64,000 nucleotides of DNA from Flammula alnicola (Eukaryota; Basidiomycota; Agaricomycetes; Agaricales; Strophariaceae), in assembly GCA_015499995.1 (NCBI GenBank), contig JADNRV010000048.1:124001-188000 (forward strand), read 5' to 3'. Numbering within the stretch: position 1 is the stretch's first letter; the number at the start of each line of letters is the position of its first letter. The notes beneath the pieces were generated by a model that searched no databases, was not told where the DNA came from, and was given only the letters and a program-made list of their open reading frames with translations. Positions 51,545-64,000 of the stretch are shown here, one piece after another. Position numbers and translations under genes: made by a program.

Positions 51545-54052
51545 GTCCTTGATCGCCATGAGATACGCGTACTGCTGGATGACGAACACGAAGTTGACGT
51601 TGAAGTTATACATCTGGCGTGACCAGAGCCTAAAGACAAAGATAGAGTAGATGAGGGAAGGGAAGGCGTACGCGAAGTTGTACCACATAACGAGGCCGGG
51701 ATTCAACCACAACATCAGGAGACCGGGCATCGACGCAAGGAAGGCCATGAAGGCGGCGGCAGTATAGTACATCATGCCGGACATGTAACAAATCTTCTGG
51801 ATGATCGAAAGGTCCGACTTCCAAAAGTCCGGGTTGGTGAGTAGAGTTGTGGATCCAGAGCACCAGCGCATCTGCTGCGAGAAGAAGGCGCGCGGTGTAT
51901 CGGGAGAAACACCACAGGCCAGAGCGAGAGGGATATACCTGAGCTTCCAGCCTCGAGTGAGCGCGTAGAACCCAGTGTGGACGTCTTCGGAGTGGCCAAT
52001 TTCTGCGGTACCGCCGACCTCCACCAATGCTGCGCGACGGTACAGAGCGTTACTACCGACACAAATTGAAGCACCCCAGCGATCACGGTTGACCTGGACG
52101 ATGCGGTAAAACAGCTCCTGCGTAGCACTAGCGCCTTGTTCGACCCAGGTTTGCTCTCCGCACGGGCGGAAGAACTGAGGCGACTGGACGATAGCGATAT
52201 CCGGATAATGGTTCACGTAAGGCAGCATCTCGTCTAAGAAATCCTTGCGGGGACAGAAATCGGCGTCGAAGATGACGAAGAAGTCGCCTTGGGTGCGAGC
52301 AAATGCCCACCGCAGGTTGCCGGCCTTCTTCAGATGAGGTTTGTTGTCGCGCGAGAAGTAGTTGAACCCATAGCGTTCTGCGAGCGCCTTGACGGTATCG
52401 AGACCTCCATCGTCGAGGACGTAGACCTTGAAGTTCGGGTACGCCAACTGCGAGACATACTTGTAGGTGTTCTCGAGGACTTCAAGCGGCTCGTGGCAGC
52501 AGGGTAAATAGATATCGACCAGAGGAACTTTGTCGGAGGGGTACGAATGTTCCACGACGAGTTCGCGATGTTTCTCGACGTTGAAGTCCTTGCCGGCATA
52601 GCCGACAATGTACGAAATGATCAAATATATCTGAATGAGGCCGACGAAGACACCGAACCTTCGGAAGCGTCAGAATGTGCTCCATCACACACCAAAAAAA
52701 CCAGTTCTCACCAGTAGAACAGCTTCGATGAAATGGCGAAGAACCACATGCCGGTTGAAACAGAAAGGAAAGACAGAGTGCCAAAAAGATACAACGGGAC
52801 ACTAGAATTGTCATCAGCATTGAGCGCCAAACGAATTCCGAGAATAATTACTTACCGACGGGTCTGAGCATAGATAATCTTCTCTGCGTCCGTGGGCGGA
52901 GAAGGCAGAATAACCGTCGAGTTGTCTGCTGCAACAGTAGCAATCATTGGCTTGATTCTATCCTTCTTGCGACCCAAAGTAATTTGCCACCAGCGCTTTT
53001 TCGGAATCTCTTGAAACTCATCGGGCTGCGAGGAGACTTGAGTTTCATCTACAGTCGCGGCGGTAGCACCAGAAGGCGAGGGAGGCGAGGAAGGCTCTGG
53101 CGACTGAGGCTCTTCGGTTATGTTACGTCCAGGAGGGGTATAGACCGCCAAGGGATGAGTAGGCGCGATTAGATCCTAGAAGTAATAAAATAGCCGAATA
53201 AGAAAATAGTCCAGGAAATAGTTCGAACGGCTCACCCTTGCCGCTGGCTTCTCCTGGAACTGTTCGACCTCCGCGACATGTGGTACTGGGGTTTCCTGGA
53301 TGATAACCTGACGTTGAACGATTTCTATGCCATCGTTTTCCACCGGGGGCGGGGTCGCAGGCTCAGTAGTCGGGCTGCTTGGCGTGCTAGAGTCCAATGG
53401 GAGGAAGAATCGTCCATAACCATCATTCCTGGTCCTAAGCGCGGGAAGAGCAGGTACTGGTTGATGTAGAACGATAGTTCCATCCGCGGCGCTAGTGGCT
53501 AAGGACGAAAGGGATGAAACCGTCATAGGACGAGAAAGCCGGGCCAGTTGGCCATTGGACGAACTGTTAGCCAGAAGGGACATCAAGCTCTTGACCGCGG
53601 CCTGTACCTGCTCATCGGCGGAGTCGAGGGCTTTACGCGAGGTTACACGAGTAGGTTCGGAGACGCGATGTTCACTTGCCTAACTCCACTTCCTCCTACA
53701 TAGAAATATGCATTTCAGCCAAACAATAAAATGAGAAATGAATTATTGCTTACCGATTCGTTAGGAATTGGCTTGGTAGGTTGAATGGTGACGGGGTCAT
53801 GTCCTCGGCATCGTCGGCCTGAAGGGTAATAGAAACACGGTAATTCTTTCCCCTTTTCCTGTGGAATGATTCAGCGAAGGGAATGGGAGTCTAAGAGGTA
53901 GTAGTAAAATCCTACAGTGGTGCCATAGCGGGGACCTCTTTGTCGTCGAGGCTATAGGTGAGCCTGCGAGTCAAAGCGACCTTCTCAGCGACTTTCTCAG
54001 GAACATCGGGATGGCCCAGAGGGAGAGGCGCAGGAGATGAGACATCGGCCAT
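51545..54052 (-). pseudogene. Cellulose-synthase-like GT2 glycosyltransferase, 5' part, interrupted
   Basis: A membrane enzyme expected to polymerise a beta-linked sugar from a UDP-sugar. Exons 53916-54052, 53754-53858, 53236-53674, 52856-53175, 52712-52801 and 52658-51545 give the first 735 residues of an 823-aa protein. A Ser/Pro-rich cytosolic N-terminus is followed by two membrane segments (YLFGTLSFLSVSTGMWFFA, VFVGLIQIYLIISYIVGYA). The catalytic part has VYVLDDGG, VIFDADFCP, HSEDVHTGF and the QQMRWCSG product-binding motif (D, DxD, D, QxxRW). Further membrane segments follow (MYYTAAAFMAFLASMPGLLM). At AIKD the reading runs into the transposon and would add 70 foreign residues (IRKTTHHLPDL and on) before a stop at 51332. 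The missing last 88 residues lie at 43886-44152. The enzyme is probably inactive in this form. Confidence 0.92.
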
Positions 54053-57000
54053 GGAGCAACGAGTAAATGAGCGACAAAAAATGAGCGAATATAAGGTATT
54101 GGAAACGAACGTGGTGGTGCTACCGAAGAGAACCGGGTGCGACAAAAAAGGGATGGTCGGTTTGAAAAACACAACGCTGACTTGTTCTCGAGTCGCCGAA
54201 CATTGACAATATGAATTCAGGGCGATAAGAAGGCATTGTTAATCTTGACCTGGAACAAACCAGATCTTAGCAAACAGCTGGGTGGATTGACCTGACGTTA
54301 TATTCTACCATGTTCCTAGAACAGATTTTCTCGTCCATAGCAAGGGTCCGAAGAAGTACAACATCACCCAAGAATCATCCCATTCGCCACAGTTCGTTGG
54401 GACTCTCTTCAAAATGAAGCAATCCATGAGAAGGAAGCACAGAATTTGGGCGCAATGAATTGTAAAGGTTCCAAACAGAGCTCCAAGTTCCAGTGGCACT
54501 GACAATGCCCAGGCAATCACCGCTCTGTCCTATACAGTGGAATGCGGCTTTTGTAGGTGTCGGCAGTCTCGTTACATTTTGAAGTTTTGGGCCTCTGAGG
54601 TGGAACCGGACGGGGCGACTCAAAAAACTTGGAATGGACGATGACAGATGGTAACAATCAAGCACGAGCGGTTTTTTTCTTCGCGTCACAAACCGGTCAC
54701 AATGCCCAAAAAGTGCATGTGTTCTCCTTTTGTGGAATGGGAATCTAGATCGTTCTGTCAGATTTTTCAACGAGTAACCGCGTGTTACCCTTCCATTTGT
54801 CACATCGATAAAAGTAAGCGCCTCTATGTCTAAGCAATGTCAGCGCCCAAAGTCTTTGTCGATGCTGCATGCAAAGGCATGCAAAATGTGAAAGTGAGAG
54901 GAAATACTGAGTGGATAAGCAGATTCGGCCCGGTTACTGTCCCGCTGATACCTGAATCGATTCTTCACCTTGTACGGAAGGTGACTGCATATACCATTTA
55001 CTTGGCATATATTTCCATAAAAAAGGCGCGGGTCGGGTCCCCGACGCTCCTGCATCTCGACAATTAACTTGGAGGATTTTACCTAATGTGTGAACAACGT
55101 GAGAGCGGAGAAATGATTGGCTGGGGCCGCTTAGTGCATTTGTAGAGGCCGATTAAGATGGAGAACACTGGAGGACGGAGCTGAAGAGACGTCGAGGATG
55201 TCCACCTGCTCGGTAGTACAAATGTCTAGTAACGGCATCGATAGTATCTGCGACTCCCATTTAATTAATTTGGAAGTACATATTTGGAGGGGGAGATATG
55301 TTAAAACATCACGGCGGTGATTTCAGCGGCCTTCATTCTGCCACTGGATTAGGCTTTCGTTTTAAACAAAGAAATCCCAGAGAAATGCGACATTCAGCAC
55401 ACCCGAATAGACCCTGCATCAGATAAGTAACAGCGTCGATGCCGATCATGAGGCATTCACCGTTTACGTACAAGAAAGGGCTGTTGTGCTTGAATGCGAA
55501 TAGGCGCCTGAGCAGTAGGGATGAGCCTGTACCAGTCTATAAAGACAAAAGTGGTGTTTCCGGTCCGGCTATCTCTTCCGATTCTTGGAAAATACGGACG
55601 AGCTGAAGTGGGCTCGAATGCGAATACCAGGTGCAGGAAGTTTGGGAATTGGAATGCGCGGCGAAGGCGTGCGCCAGCACGTACACATGACGCGCGTTAT
55701 TTTTGACATCGACGCTAACGATACTGGGGTTGGAGAATCGAACGAGTTTAGAAAATCAGAATGCCGGCATTCATTCAGTGCCAAGCCAGACGTTCGACTC
55801 GTTTGAGTGAATGAACGCTTGGATCGACAGCTTCTAATTCGTTGGAGCTCCAAGCACCGCCGGTCGCATCGACAGAGAAGCGGTGGCAGTGCACCATGAT
55901 GCATGAAGGGTGAATGCTGCCAATTTTCTGAAGTCGCTTACTTATAGCTGACGGAAAGCATCGTCGCAGAGAGTAAAGAACAATAGTGCGCTTCTCTTCA
56001 AGTTTCTTCAATTCGTTATCCTTGGCCTTAGTCTGAATTAAGAGAGAGATTGGAGACGGGAAGGTCGCAGCTGTCAAGTAAATTAACTTTGGCCCTTGAA
56101 CAATGAAGCGTTACCTTCAGTCGGGCTTCCGAATGCACGAATCCGCTGTACCGAATTTCGAACTTTGGAGCCATTATCTGATGACTACCGTGGCTGTTGG
56201 CGCAGATGTCCCACGAACCTCGCGCCTGTAGCGTATTAGCTTTGAAGAATGATTGAATATGCCGTATATATAGACATGAGGAAGTAAGAACGCTACGCCG
56301 CCGCCATGAAAAGAACCGCCTCGAGGCTTGCTTTTGCTTCGAGAGTTACACGACGTGCGCGTGCGACGCGAATAAGCCTACAGGCCGAAAGTTGTTGCGT
56401 ATGAATTGAGTAGGAATCTACGGATCGAATCAGATGTCAAGATATGGAACGTGGGCAAGCAAACAGTATCACCGCACCGCGAGTTGTATTAGAGGTCGTA
56501 ACGAAGGCGCATCTTCTGGAAATTTTACTTTGAAGATTCCACAACCGTCGACGCGAATAAGGCTTAAGCAAGCACCTTTCATCTGCGATTTGGGGCCACG
56601 GATATATCACTTTAATCAAGCAACGAGATAGCATCGACGGTGGTTCACTATTGCGTTATTTTGCGCACTTGTCCACTGCGTGCGATACACAAAAGGATGG
56701 ACAAAAGTAAGGAGGGAAGGAAATCTCTCTGAATTAGTGGGAAATCGGAACAACCTTCGAGGCGGGTCATGAGTTGGGTCCTAGGTTGACAGCAATGCGC
56801 ACAGGATATCATCAACGATGTACTTAAGAGTAAGAGACTAACCACAGATTTGGCATAGAGCTGTACGAAATTCCCAGCAAATGGTGCTGTAAAGTCTTCG
56901 ATGTGGGAATTAAGATTCATTGGAGACCGAAGTTGCTCACCGTAATATTTCACCAATAGTCACTTTCACTTTCGTAGCTGTTCTTCTCCAAAACTGCGAC

Positions 57001-57913
57001 AAAATCCCTCTGAGGGCGACACAGGTTAAAACACTTGCTGCAATTTTCCGTCAATAGGAACCGTCAGGCCGTCGACTACAGACGAAGACGCCTCGGGCTG
57101 CCGCTGCCACGCTGGGACCTGGAATGGATGGTTCGGAAGAAAAGAAATACGTGTGAAGGTACCTCAAATTGATCATACATATACCGTCATGTTTCTATTT
57201 CAAAAAAAAAACCGGAGAGGGCGCGACTAAAGACAGTCGACAGCTAATCACGACAAGCACGGGACTCGGTGCACAGAGCGCGCTATTTCCACATTCACAA
57301 GAAAGGCTCGGAGGGCTTCGTCTCACACTCGAATTTCCGAACCCAGGAAGTGACGTCGCATTGGCGACTCTTGTATGCAGAGAAGTAGTTCATGACAGAT
57401 TGCGACTCCTTTTCGGTGCCTCCGGATCCAAAAGGCAGGCGTGCTAACAACCCCGAGCTACCCAAGGTATGACTTGAATAATTTATGATACGGCCTCTGC
57501 GAAAGGGGCTTAGCAAGGGCTGGGAAACTCTGATGAGGGTTGTGAGGTGCGTACCGAAGGCATCTTTCCAACGTCAAACCAACCAAGGCTGTGAGTACTT
57601 AGTGGCCAGTCAAAAGTATGAGTAATCACGTCTAAAATCTCTGAAATAAGAGTGGTGCCTATGTAGATTGATATTTCAAGGGCTTGTAGACTTGGAGGGA
57701 CTTGGCCGGAGAGGATTCGGAGGAGAGAGTCGACTCTCAAGACAAAAAATAAGCTGTGCGGTGAGCACGTGCAAGTAGGCCAAATCCCGAACTTGAATTG
57801 CAGTGCAGCACTTTGATGTCACAACAACCGAGTTCAACGCTCCTCCTTCATCTTCACGGCCACTATCCTCATCCCTTCTCTTTTCTCTTCTTCTCCTTTT
57901 CTTCCCGATGATC
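54053..57913. other. Long intergenic stretch without recognised genes
   Basis: The GT2 promoter should lie just right of 54052 and the F-BAR gene promoter left of 57914. Between them no open frame has recognisable content. On the minus strand 57510-57740 reads LQALEISIYIGTTLISEILD, a weak leucine-rich look. 56820-56956 reads MNLNSHIEDFTAPFAG. Neither could be extended into a gene. Confidence 0.4.
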
Positions 57914-60900
57914 ATGTCTGCAAGGCGTCAGCCATCAACGACTTCCTTATCCAAATTTGCGCGGGCAAATTCTCCCGTATTACAAAACCGGTCCCTTGAT
58001 TTCTGCAATTCTTTTTGGGGTTTTGGCGATGGAGGCGTTGATGTCCTATTTGCCCGAATGCGAGGCGCTGCAAGGACTATAGAGGAACTCAAATTATTTT
58101 GGAAGGAGAGGTGAAGCCAGGCTCTTATCGTGTGCGTCCTTATGTCTCTTGCTGACGCACGCCCAATATTAGAGCAGTTATCGAGGAAGACTACGCAAAA
58201 CGATTGGCCAAGCTGGCCAAAATGACTCTTGGACGCGATGAGATTGGGTGTGTGTCTGCTTTCTCTGCTTCTTATACGCCCTCGCAGAGATTGCCCTGAG
58301 CGATGAACGTTAAGCGGTGAACATGTGTTGATCTCCTGCGGCGAGGTTTCCATACGTGGCTGGCCTCGCAAGGACCATGCCTCTCGCGAGAGCCATTTGC
58401 CTCATTTTCATCCTATGTATCTCTTAATTGAGCAATTATCTGATTATTTGCGACAGAGAACTGCGGAATTCGTTGGACACAGTCAAACGTGAAACGGAAC
58501 GCCAAGCCGGATTTCATTTGGGTCTAGCCCAACAAGTCAAGACAGAACTTGAGACGCCTACTGCGTCTTTCAACGCACAACAGCTGCATCACAAGAAAAC
58601 TTATCAGAGTGGCATCGAAAAGGAGTACAAGAATAAGCAGATCCAAGAATCGTATGTCAACAAGGCACGCGAGAAATACGAGCAAGACTGTTTGCGGATC
58701 AATTCGTTTACAGCGCAGGCATCTCTAGTTCAGGGGAAAGACCTTGAGAAGATCACTCTCAAACTAGAACGTACCCAGCAGACTGTTCAGACCAATGAAC
58801 GCGAATTTGCGAACTACTCGAAGGCGTTGCAAGATACAGTCCAGAAATGGGAGCAGGATTGGAAAGGATTCTGCGATAGTTGCCAGGATCAAGAGGAACA
58901 TCGAATGGAGTTTATGAAGGATAATCTTTGGACTTATGCCAATGCTGTGTCCACAGTTTGCGTCGCTGATGACGAGGTGCGTTTATGACAAGCGCTTATT
59001 GTGTATTGTGGCCATATTCTGATGGCCTACTCCTATCAGTCTTGCGAGACAATACGACTAGCTCTTGAACAGATGGAACCCGACAAAGATATGGACAACT
59101 TCGTTGCTGAATATGGCACAGGAAACCAAATTCCAGACCCTCCCGCTTTTGTGAACTATCAGGCCGCAGACGCTATCCCATCCTCAGCCGCTCGTCCTAC
59201 AAGTCGACCTGCCCAATTTAACCGTTCTTCCGTTCGCGAGATACCATTACGACAGAACTCGATGCCACCTGAAGAGGAGCCCGTTGTCAATGCTGCGGGT
59301 GTTGGTGCTGGAGGAGGTCAAAGACGGAATGAGACATACTTGCACGAAGAATCGGGCACTCTTTCACGCCAACCCACTCGCAGTGCTCCAGGATCGACTT
59401 CGCATGTTCAACAGGTTCCTTACACGAATGGCAATTCGAGCGCCTCTTATCATGCAAGCACTTCACCGTCTACTCCTGCACCACCCCCTTCTCAACCTTT
59501 AGTACGAAGGAAATCTACAATGGCTTCTCCAATGCAGCAACAGCAACAATTACAGAGAGTTCTTCAGGATCCGTATGCCGAGCCTATCGATCCAGCTGCG
59601 GAAACATACATTAAAGTGGGGAACAATGCCTACAAGGTTGATCTTTCTAAGGATCCACAACAAGCATCGTCAAGTCGTTATTCCACTTCTTCTCCAACGA
59701 AACAGAATGGAATTCCGGCGCAAAATGGTGCGGTTGATCCGCTGAAGAAGCAACTGGAAGACCTGCAGAATGCCGTTTCGACGTCTGGTAGTGTTAGGAG
59801 GAATACCATTATCAAGTCGAGGCCATCTGCGACACCTGAGCACAAACCTGGGCATGTGTCTTCCTTGTCTGCATCGTCTCGTTCTGGCGCCAACGGCGGT
59901 GCTGGTCCTTCTTCTCTCTTGCCCCCTGTCGCAGGCAGCTCAGGAACACAGAACAGAACTCCGTCCCCTGTGCGTGATTATCGCAACTCTGCCGAATTTG
60001 TCGTCGGAGCGCACCCTTCCACTGTATCCCGACCGACATCGCCGAACCCACCTACAGCGGCGTTCATGGTGCCCAATTCCGCTCCACCGCCAGCCGGCTC
60101 GGAAGTTGTCCAGGAGGTCTTGGCGGATTATCAGCAGTCGCTGCCGGGTGAGAGGAAGTCAATCAGTCGGAGCAATAGTGCCAGCAGAGGACATGTGTCG
60201 AGCCTGAGCCAGGCTTCGGTTCATAATGTGCCGCCTCAGCAGAATAACCCGGCACAAGCACAGAACCTTGCGAGACCGTCGAGTCAGTTGGGCCACGTAG
60301 GGATTGGCGCCCATGGGTCGAGGAGTAATAGTCCCCAGCCTGTGTCGAGGGGTCCTAGTCCTGCGCCGAGCCATGTACCGAGTCAGGCGCCCAGTCATGC
60401 ACCGAGCCATGCGCCTAGTCAATCGAGGACCAATTTCATTCAGCCACCAGCTCAGATTGGACAGAATATGGCTCGCACACCTAGTCCGAACACTGTTGGT
60501 ATTGCGCTGGATCCAAGTGGAAGGGTGCTTCATGATGAGATGGCTCAAAGATACCAGCAACAACAGCAACTTCCTCCTCCCCAGCAACAGCAACAGCAGC
60601 AGAGACTTTCTGTGCAAACTCAACAGCCTGCATACCAACCGCCTCCGCCTCCGACGCAGCAAGTAGTGCAGCAGCAGCAGCAGCCCCCAGCGCAGCGTAG
60701 GAACAGTTATGTCAGTCCAGTCACGGCGCCGACCATGATGGCGCCGCCAGTTGCACCTCAGTCGTACGCGGTTACTCCTCCGCCTGTCATGTACCAGCAA
60801 ACACCGTCTCCTCAACCCAGCTATATCCAACCTCCTGCCGTGCAGCCTGTGTACAATCCTCCGCCCCCTCCTGTTCAATACCAGCAGCCGCCTCAGCAGC

Positions 60901-61525
60901 AGCAGCAGCAACAACAGCCAAGGTATGCCCCGCCCCAGCAACAGCCAGTGGTGCAACAGCAACCTACGCAGATGGGTTATGGCAGCGTCAACAGCATCAA
61001 CAGCGTCAACGGGCTTCAGAGAGGCATGTCCACGCCGTATTATGGTAACCAGACGCCGCCACAGCAGCAGCAGATCCAGCCTTTGCAGCAGCAGCTTCCT
61101 CAGCAGAGGTTGTCAGTGCAGACCCAGCAGCAGCCACAGCAACGAGGATATCAGCAGCCGCAACAGCAGCCACAGCAATACATGTATCGTGACCCGAGTC
61201 CGGCTAGAAGGTCACCTTCTCCACAACCGCCACCGCAGGCTACGGATGACGGCAATAACGTTTTGTTCTACGGTTAGTGCCTTTTCCCTCCCTCTCAATT
61301 TTTTCCCCGTGTTGATCGATCTTATGCGCTTTGCTTGTTACTGCAGTGAAAGCGCTGTACGATTACACTGCGACGATAGAGGAAGAGTTCGACTTCCAGG
61401 CTGGGGACATCATCGCTGTTACTGCCACTCCCGAAGACGGATGGTGGAGCGGCGAGCTGCTCGACGAGAACCGCCGACAAAAAGGCCGAAACGTGTTCCC
61501 GAGCAACTTTGTTTGCTTGTTCTGA
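57914..61525 (+). CDS. F-BAR and SH3 cytokinesis protein (Cdc15/Imp2/Hof1 type)
   Basis: Proteins of this type link the plasma membrane to the contractile ring and septum. Five exons (57914-58110, 58173-58247, 58457-58976, 59040-61272, 61347-61525) join to 1,067 aa with no frame break. The F-BAR domain covers about residues 25-290: SLDFCNSFWGFGDGGVDVLF, RTIEELKLFWKER, AVIEEDYAKRLAKLAKMTLG, GELRNSLDTVKRETERQAGF and TYANAVSTVCVADDE. A linker of about 690 residues is Pro/Ser/Gln-rich with CAG/CAA-coded Gln runs, probably disordered and phosphorylated. The C-terminal SH3 is complete: VKALYDYTATIEEEFDFQAG, DIIAVTATPEDGWWSGEL, GRNVFPSNFVCLF. Intron 2 (58248-58456, 209 nt) is longer than the rest. 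An in-frame ATG at 57908 would add two residues. Confidence 0.92.
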
Positions 61526-63251
61526 TTTCTACCCCCATCTCACTGTCAGCCGGGCGGTGTTGATAACGACGACGCCCGACGCCCGCCGATCGACTCCCAT
61601 TTTTACGACACTTGAATGCCCATTTCCTCACGAACCCCGTGTTTGTCTCCTTTTGTTTGTTGCCTTGCGTTGTTGCTTTTGGTTATTATTTTGTTCTTCC
61701 CTTGCTTCGGTTTTTGACCTCTTCTACTCGCTCCTCGTTACTATGTGGAGGCCCTTACGCAGTTTTCCTTTTTCCTTACATACACTTTTTTTGCTTGCCA
61801 ATTGGGCGCGGTTCGTAGTTTACTGATTTGACACTGACTCTCCCTCTCACGACTCTCCTTCTCTCCCTTTTTTGAATTACCTGTAGTATATACCCTCCAC
61901 ACGGTCATGAGCTGAGCTCTGATATCGACTCCTGTACATAATGCATGTCAATCTCGCTGTTTGCTAGTATTTCATCTACGGTCGTTTGTTCCAATTTACT
62001 GTACAGTAACCAGGTCGTCTACATGCACTGTAATTCTCATATTTCCTTCGGTTTCCCTCTTCCTCCTCCGATGGACCGGAAATGCTAAACCTCAACGTTT
62101 CACTATTTTAGCTTTCGAAGATAGAGTCCGGCAATGCCACGCTCTCCGGTCTCTCAAAGTCCTAGGCGTATGTAGTCGATATTCTTTTGCTAATGAGGGT
62201 ACAAGGGTGTAAGAACTCCGGTAGTACATACACGAGAAATTGCTGCGAATACTTGCTGGAGCCTCGGATCAACTAATGGATATATGTAATGATTCATAGA
62301 TGGTCATAGATTGTGTGCTTGATAGTAATATTCGGCCTCAAGCTAACCGCTGGGGGCAATCATCTGTCCTCGTTCCACAGCGGCCGCGAATATGGGCAGC
62401 GACAGAACTCACAGAAGACTTTTATAAGACCCTGATATGGGTAGAGTATTTAAAGGCAAACATTCCCCGTCTTCTGAGTCGCCTGCCCTCCTAACCATTC
62501 ACCTTGCTCGGCATTCTGCGTAGACCGTGTTGTTCTCAACAGCCACCTTGCAAGGCACCCATCCAAACTTGGTGTGTGGAAAACACAGGCCTGTTCTAAC
62601 TGGAACTCATTGACGCCGGCTGTACAGAAGACCGTTGTGTCATCCACCCTGTTATCTGGGGTCTGATATTTGTCTGATAAAAGACGAAAAGACAAAACAC
62701 GTTGTGCATCCTGGGTGCACATTGACGTACCCTTCAACCAGAATCAAGACACCGCCATTGTCCCTCTACGCGCTAATCCCCCCTCGGAAGTTCTGGAAGG
62801 CTCTAAAGTGTGATCGTCCACAACGTTGAAGGACAGGCGACCACAATCAGGGTCGCTGCGCTTCCAGTGTAAGCAGGTGGGTCCCAGCTGAAGCTCCTGT
62901 ATGAAAGACATGAGGCTGACATTGCCTACTCAAGCCGTTTCGGATTCCGCCCTAGCGGCCGCACGCCAAACTCGTGCATTACATAGACCCTTCAAGCAAG
63001 GGTCCGCAGATCCGCCTACATAACCGGAGTGCGCTATTGTTAGCTGCCTAGGTGATCTCTTCCTTCCGACTTCTTTGTCGTCAACCGCTCGACGTCGGAC
63101 GCGGTTTTCAGATAAGAGTCATCCTCTCTCCCTCCGTTTCTTCCTTCCTTTTTTCCATAACTTCGCCTCAGCGCCATTGGAATCGATTGCAATATCTCAT
63201 TGCAACTTCAATCTCTCCGATTTGACAACAATCGTCACTCCACCATTTACG
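61526..63251. other. Intergenic
   Basis: The first 400 bases are pyrimidine-rich (TTTTTC, CTCTCC runs), typical of a 3' UTR. No gene or repeat was recognised in the rest. 63.07-63.25 kb is CT-rich and is probably the leader of the next gene. Confidence 0.4.
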
Positions 63252-63583
63252 ATGCGTGCTGCCTGCGAACTTTACGAACACCCTGAGCTATCACACTCGG
63301 AGATTTGGGCCAAGGACGCCTATAATCGATCTGGGAAGACACGCATGCTCGCTACCCTTGGGTTCTTCTCGATCGTAGCACTATCCACACTGGCTGCTTG
63401 CCAATATACGGGGCTACTAGATCTGAGGATGCTGCGCCTTCCGTAAGTCGCTCCTTAATGTGCCTTCATCTTCCTTGCGCGTCCATTATACCCCGCAATT
63501 CGTTCAAACTTCGTCTTGATGCTGACGTCTTTCTCTCTCCTGATCGCGATTGTAGGCTCTTGCTTTACCATCCTGGCCTATAG
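63252..63583 (+). CDS. Small protein with one membrane segment
   Basis: Two exons, 63252-63442 and 63556-63583, joined over a GTAAGT...TGTAG intron in phase 2, give 72 aa. The N-terminus is polar (MRAACELYEHPELSHSEIW). One hydrophobic helix follows a basic patch (RMLATLGFFSIVALSTLAAC), suggesting an N-in single-pass protein. The ending (LLLYHPGL) is short. No family is recognised. A CT-rich leader upstream and a good donor support it, but it could also be a chance reading frame. Confidence 0.45.
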
Positions 63584-64000
63584 TTATCGTCACTATCACC
63601 TATCACCTCACCTCACACCACGAAGATGACCATTCGACCCCCTGCTTGCGAAGACTACGGATTTACTATGGGGATGATTATTAGGGCAACCGTTACATAA
63701 ATTGCGATTGCGCCTACGTCGGAGAGGGGGTTTTTTTTGACGCCGATTTATTCCTTCTTTGCTTTTCAATAGGTACACCGTACCGTGTGTCTTCCACGCT
63801 CTCTTTCTCTTACCATGGCTGGTATGATTTTTTTGCATCTCGAGTCCCACACACACCGCTTTTGTTACTACTTTGCATATTTAGTGTATTTTCTTGTAGA
63901 AACATGTCCCAACCACGTCTCTGTACCATACTTTATTCTCACATATTGATTGCCTCACGACCCATTTCCAAAACCTGCTCGCAAATCTACGAGATGAGTC
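63584..64000. other. Right end of window
   Basis: AT-rich with T runs, consistent with a 3' UTR of the small gene. No gene was recognised. Confidence 0.35.

Noticed and set aside
57510..57740. Possible F-box/leucine-rich-repeat protein fragment
   Set aside because: One weak leucine-rich stretch, and no F-box or further repeats within splicing distance.
60159..60962. 267-codon minus-strand frame opposite the F-BAR linker
   Set aside because: Leu/Arg-rich mirror of CAG/CCG repeats coding Gln and Pro on the plus strand.

Overview
The window looks like a contig from an agaricomycete (mushroom-forming basidiomycete) nuclear genome. The genes are intron-dense, most introns are about 45-90 nt with GT-AG (occasionally GC-AG) ends, and there is no operon structure. 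The families fit fungi: ELP1, EFG1, a PMR1-type Ca/Mn ATPase, YAR1, a HOT13-type CHY zinc finger, a DH-BAR RhoGEF, an F-BAR/SH3 cytokinesis protein, a cellulose-synthase-like GT2 enzyme, and a Plavaka-type DNA transposon of the kind common in basidiomycetes. No rRNA, tRNA or CRISPR was recognised.

Layout. 1-3.1 kb: ELP1 (3' end outside the window) divergent from EFG1. 3.1-6.3 kb: gene-poor, degenerate DNA carrying one copy of a dispersed 0.3-kb repeat. 6.3-8.8 kb: a polytopic membrane protein with seven hydrophobic segments and a long disordered tail (7TM-A). 8.8-16.5 kb: intergenic DNA with the second dispersed-repeat copy, an aldo/keto reductase, and a duplicated 94-bp block. 16.5-21.8 kb: DH-BAR-SH3 RhoGEF. 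23.4-27.9 kb: PMR1. 28.3-29.0 kb: a decayed membrane-protein gene. 29.7-32.6 kb: FAD-linked oxidase with a disordered insertion. 35.9-37.1 kb: aminoglycoside-phosphotransferase-like kinase. 38.3-39.0 kb: YAR1. 39.6-41.7 kb: 7TM-B, a paralogue of 7TM-A. 42.0-42.6 kb: HOT13. 42.9-43.5 kb: a 597-bp MITE-like element. 43.9-54.1 kb: a GT2 gene split in two by a 7,388-bp transposon. 57.9-61.5 kb: F-BAR/SH3 protein. 63.3 kb: a small one-segment membrane protein.

The main discovery is the 7.4-kb Plavaka-type element. Both ends can be placed to the base: a 15-bp perfect inverted repeat inside an imperfect repeat of about 40 bp, a 4-bp GTCC target-site duplication, and subterminal AAGTGA arrays. Both of its genes are open: a 933-aa transposase and a divergent 635-aa companion. 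The host GT2 reading frame is continuous on the two sides of the element, so the insertion is probably recent.

A second, technical pattern is that conserved reading frames in five host loci are broken by about twelve events, all consistent with loss of one base. Other genes, including both transposon genes, are intact. This looks more like homopolymer under-calling in the assembly than gene death, and it affects how these genes should be read.
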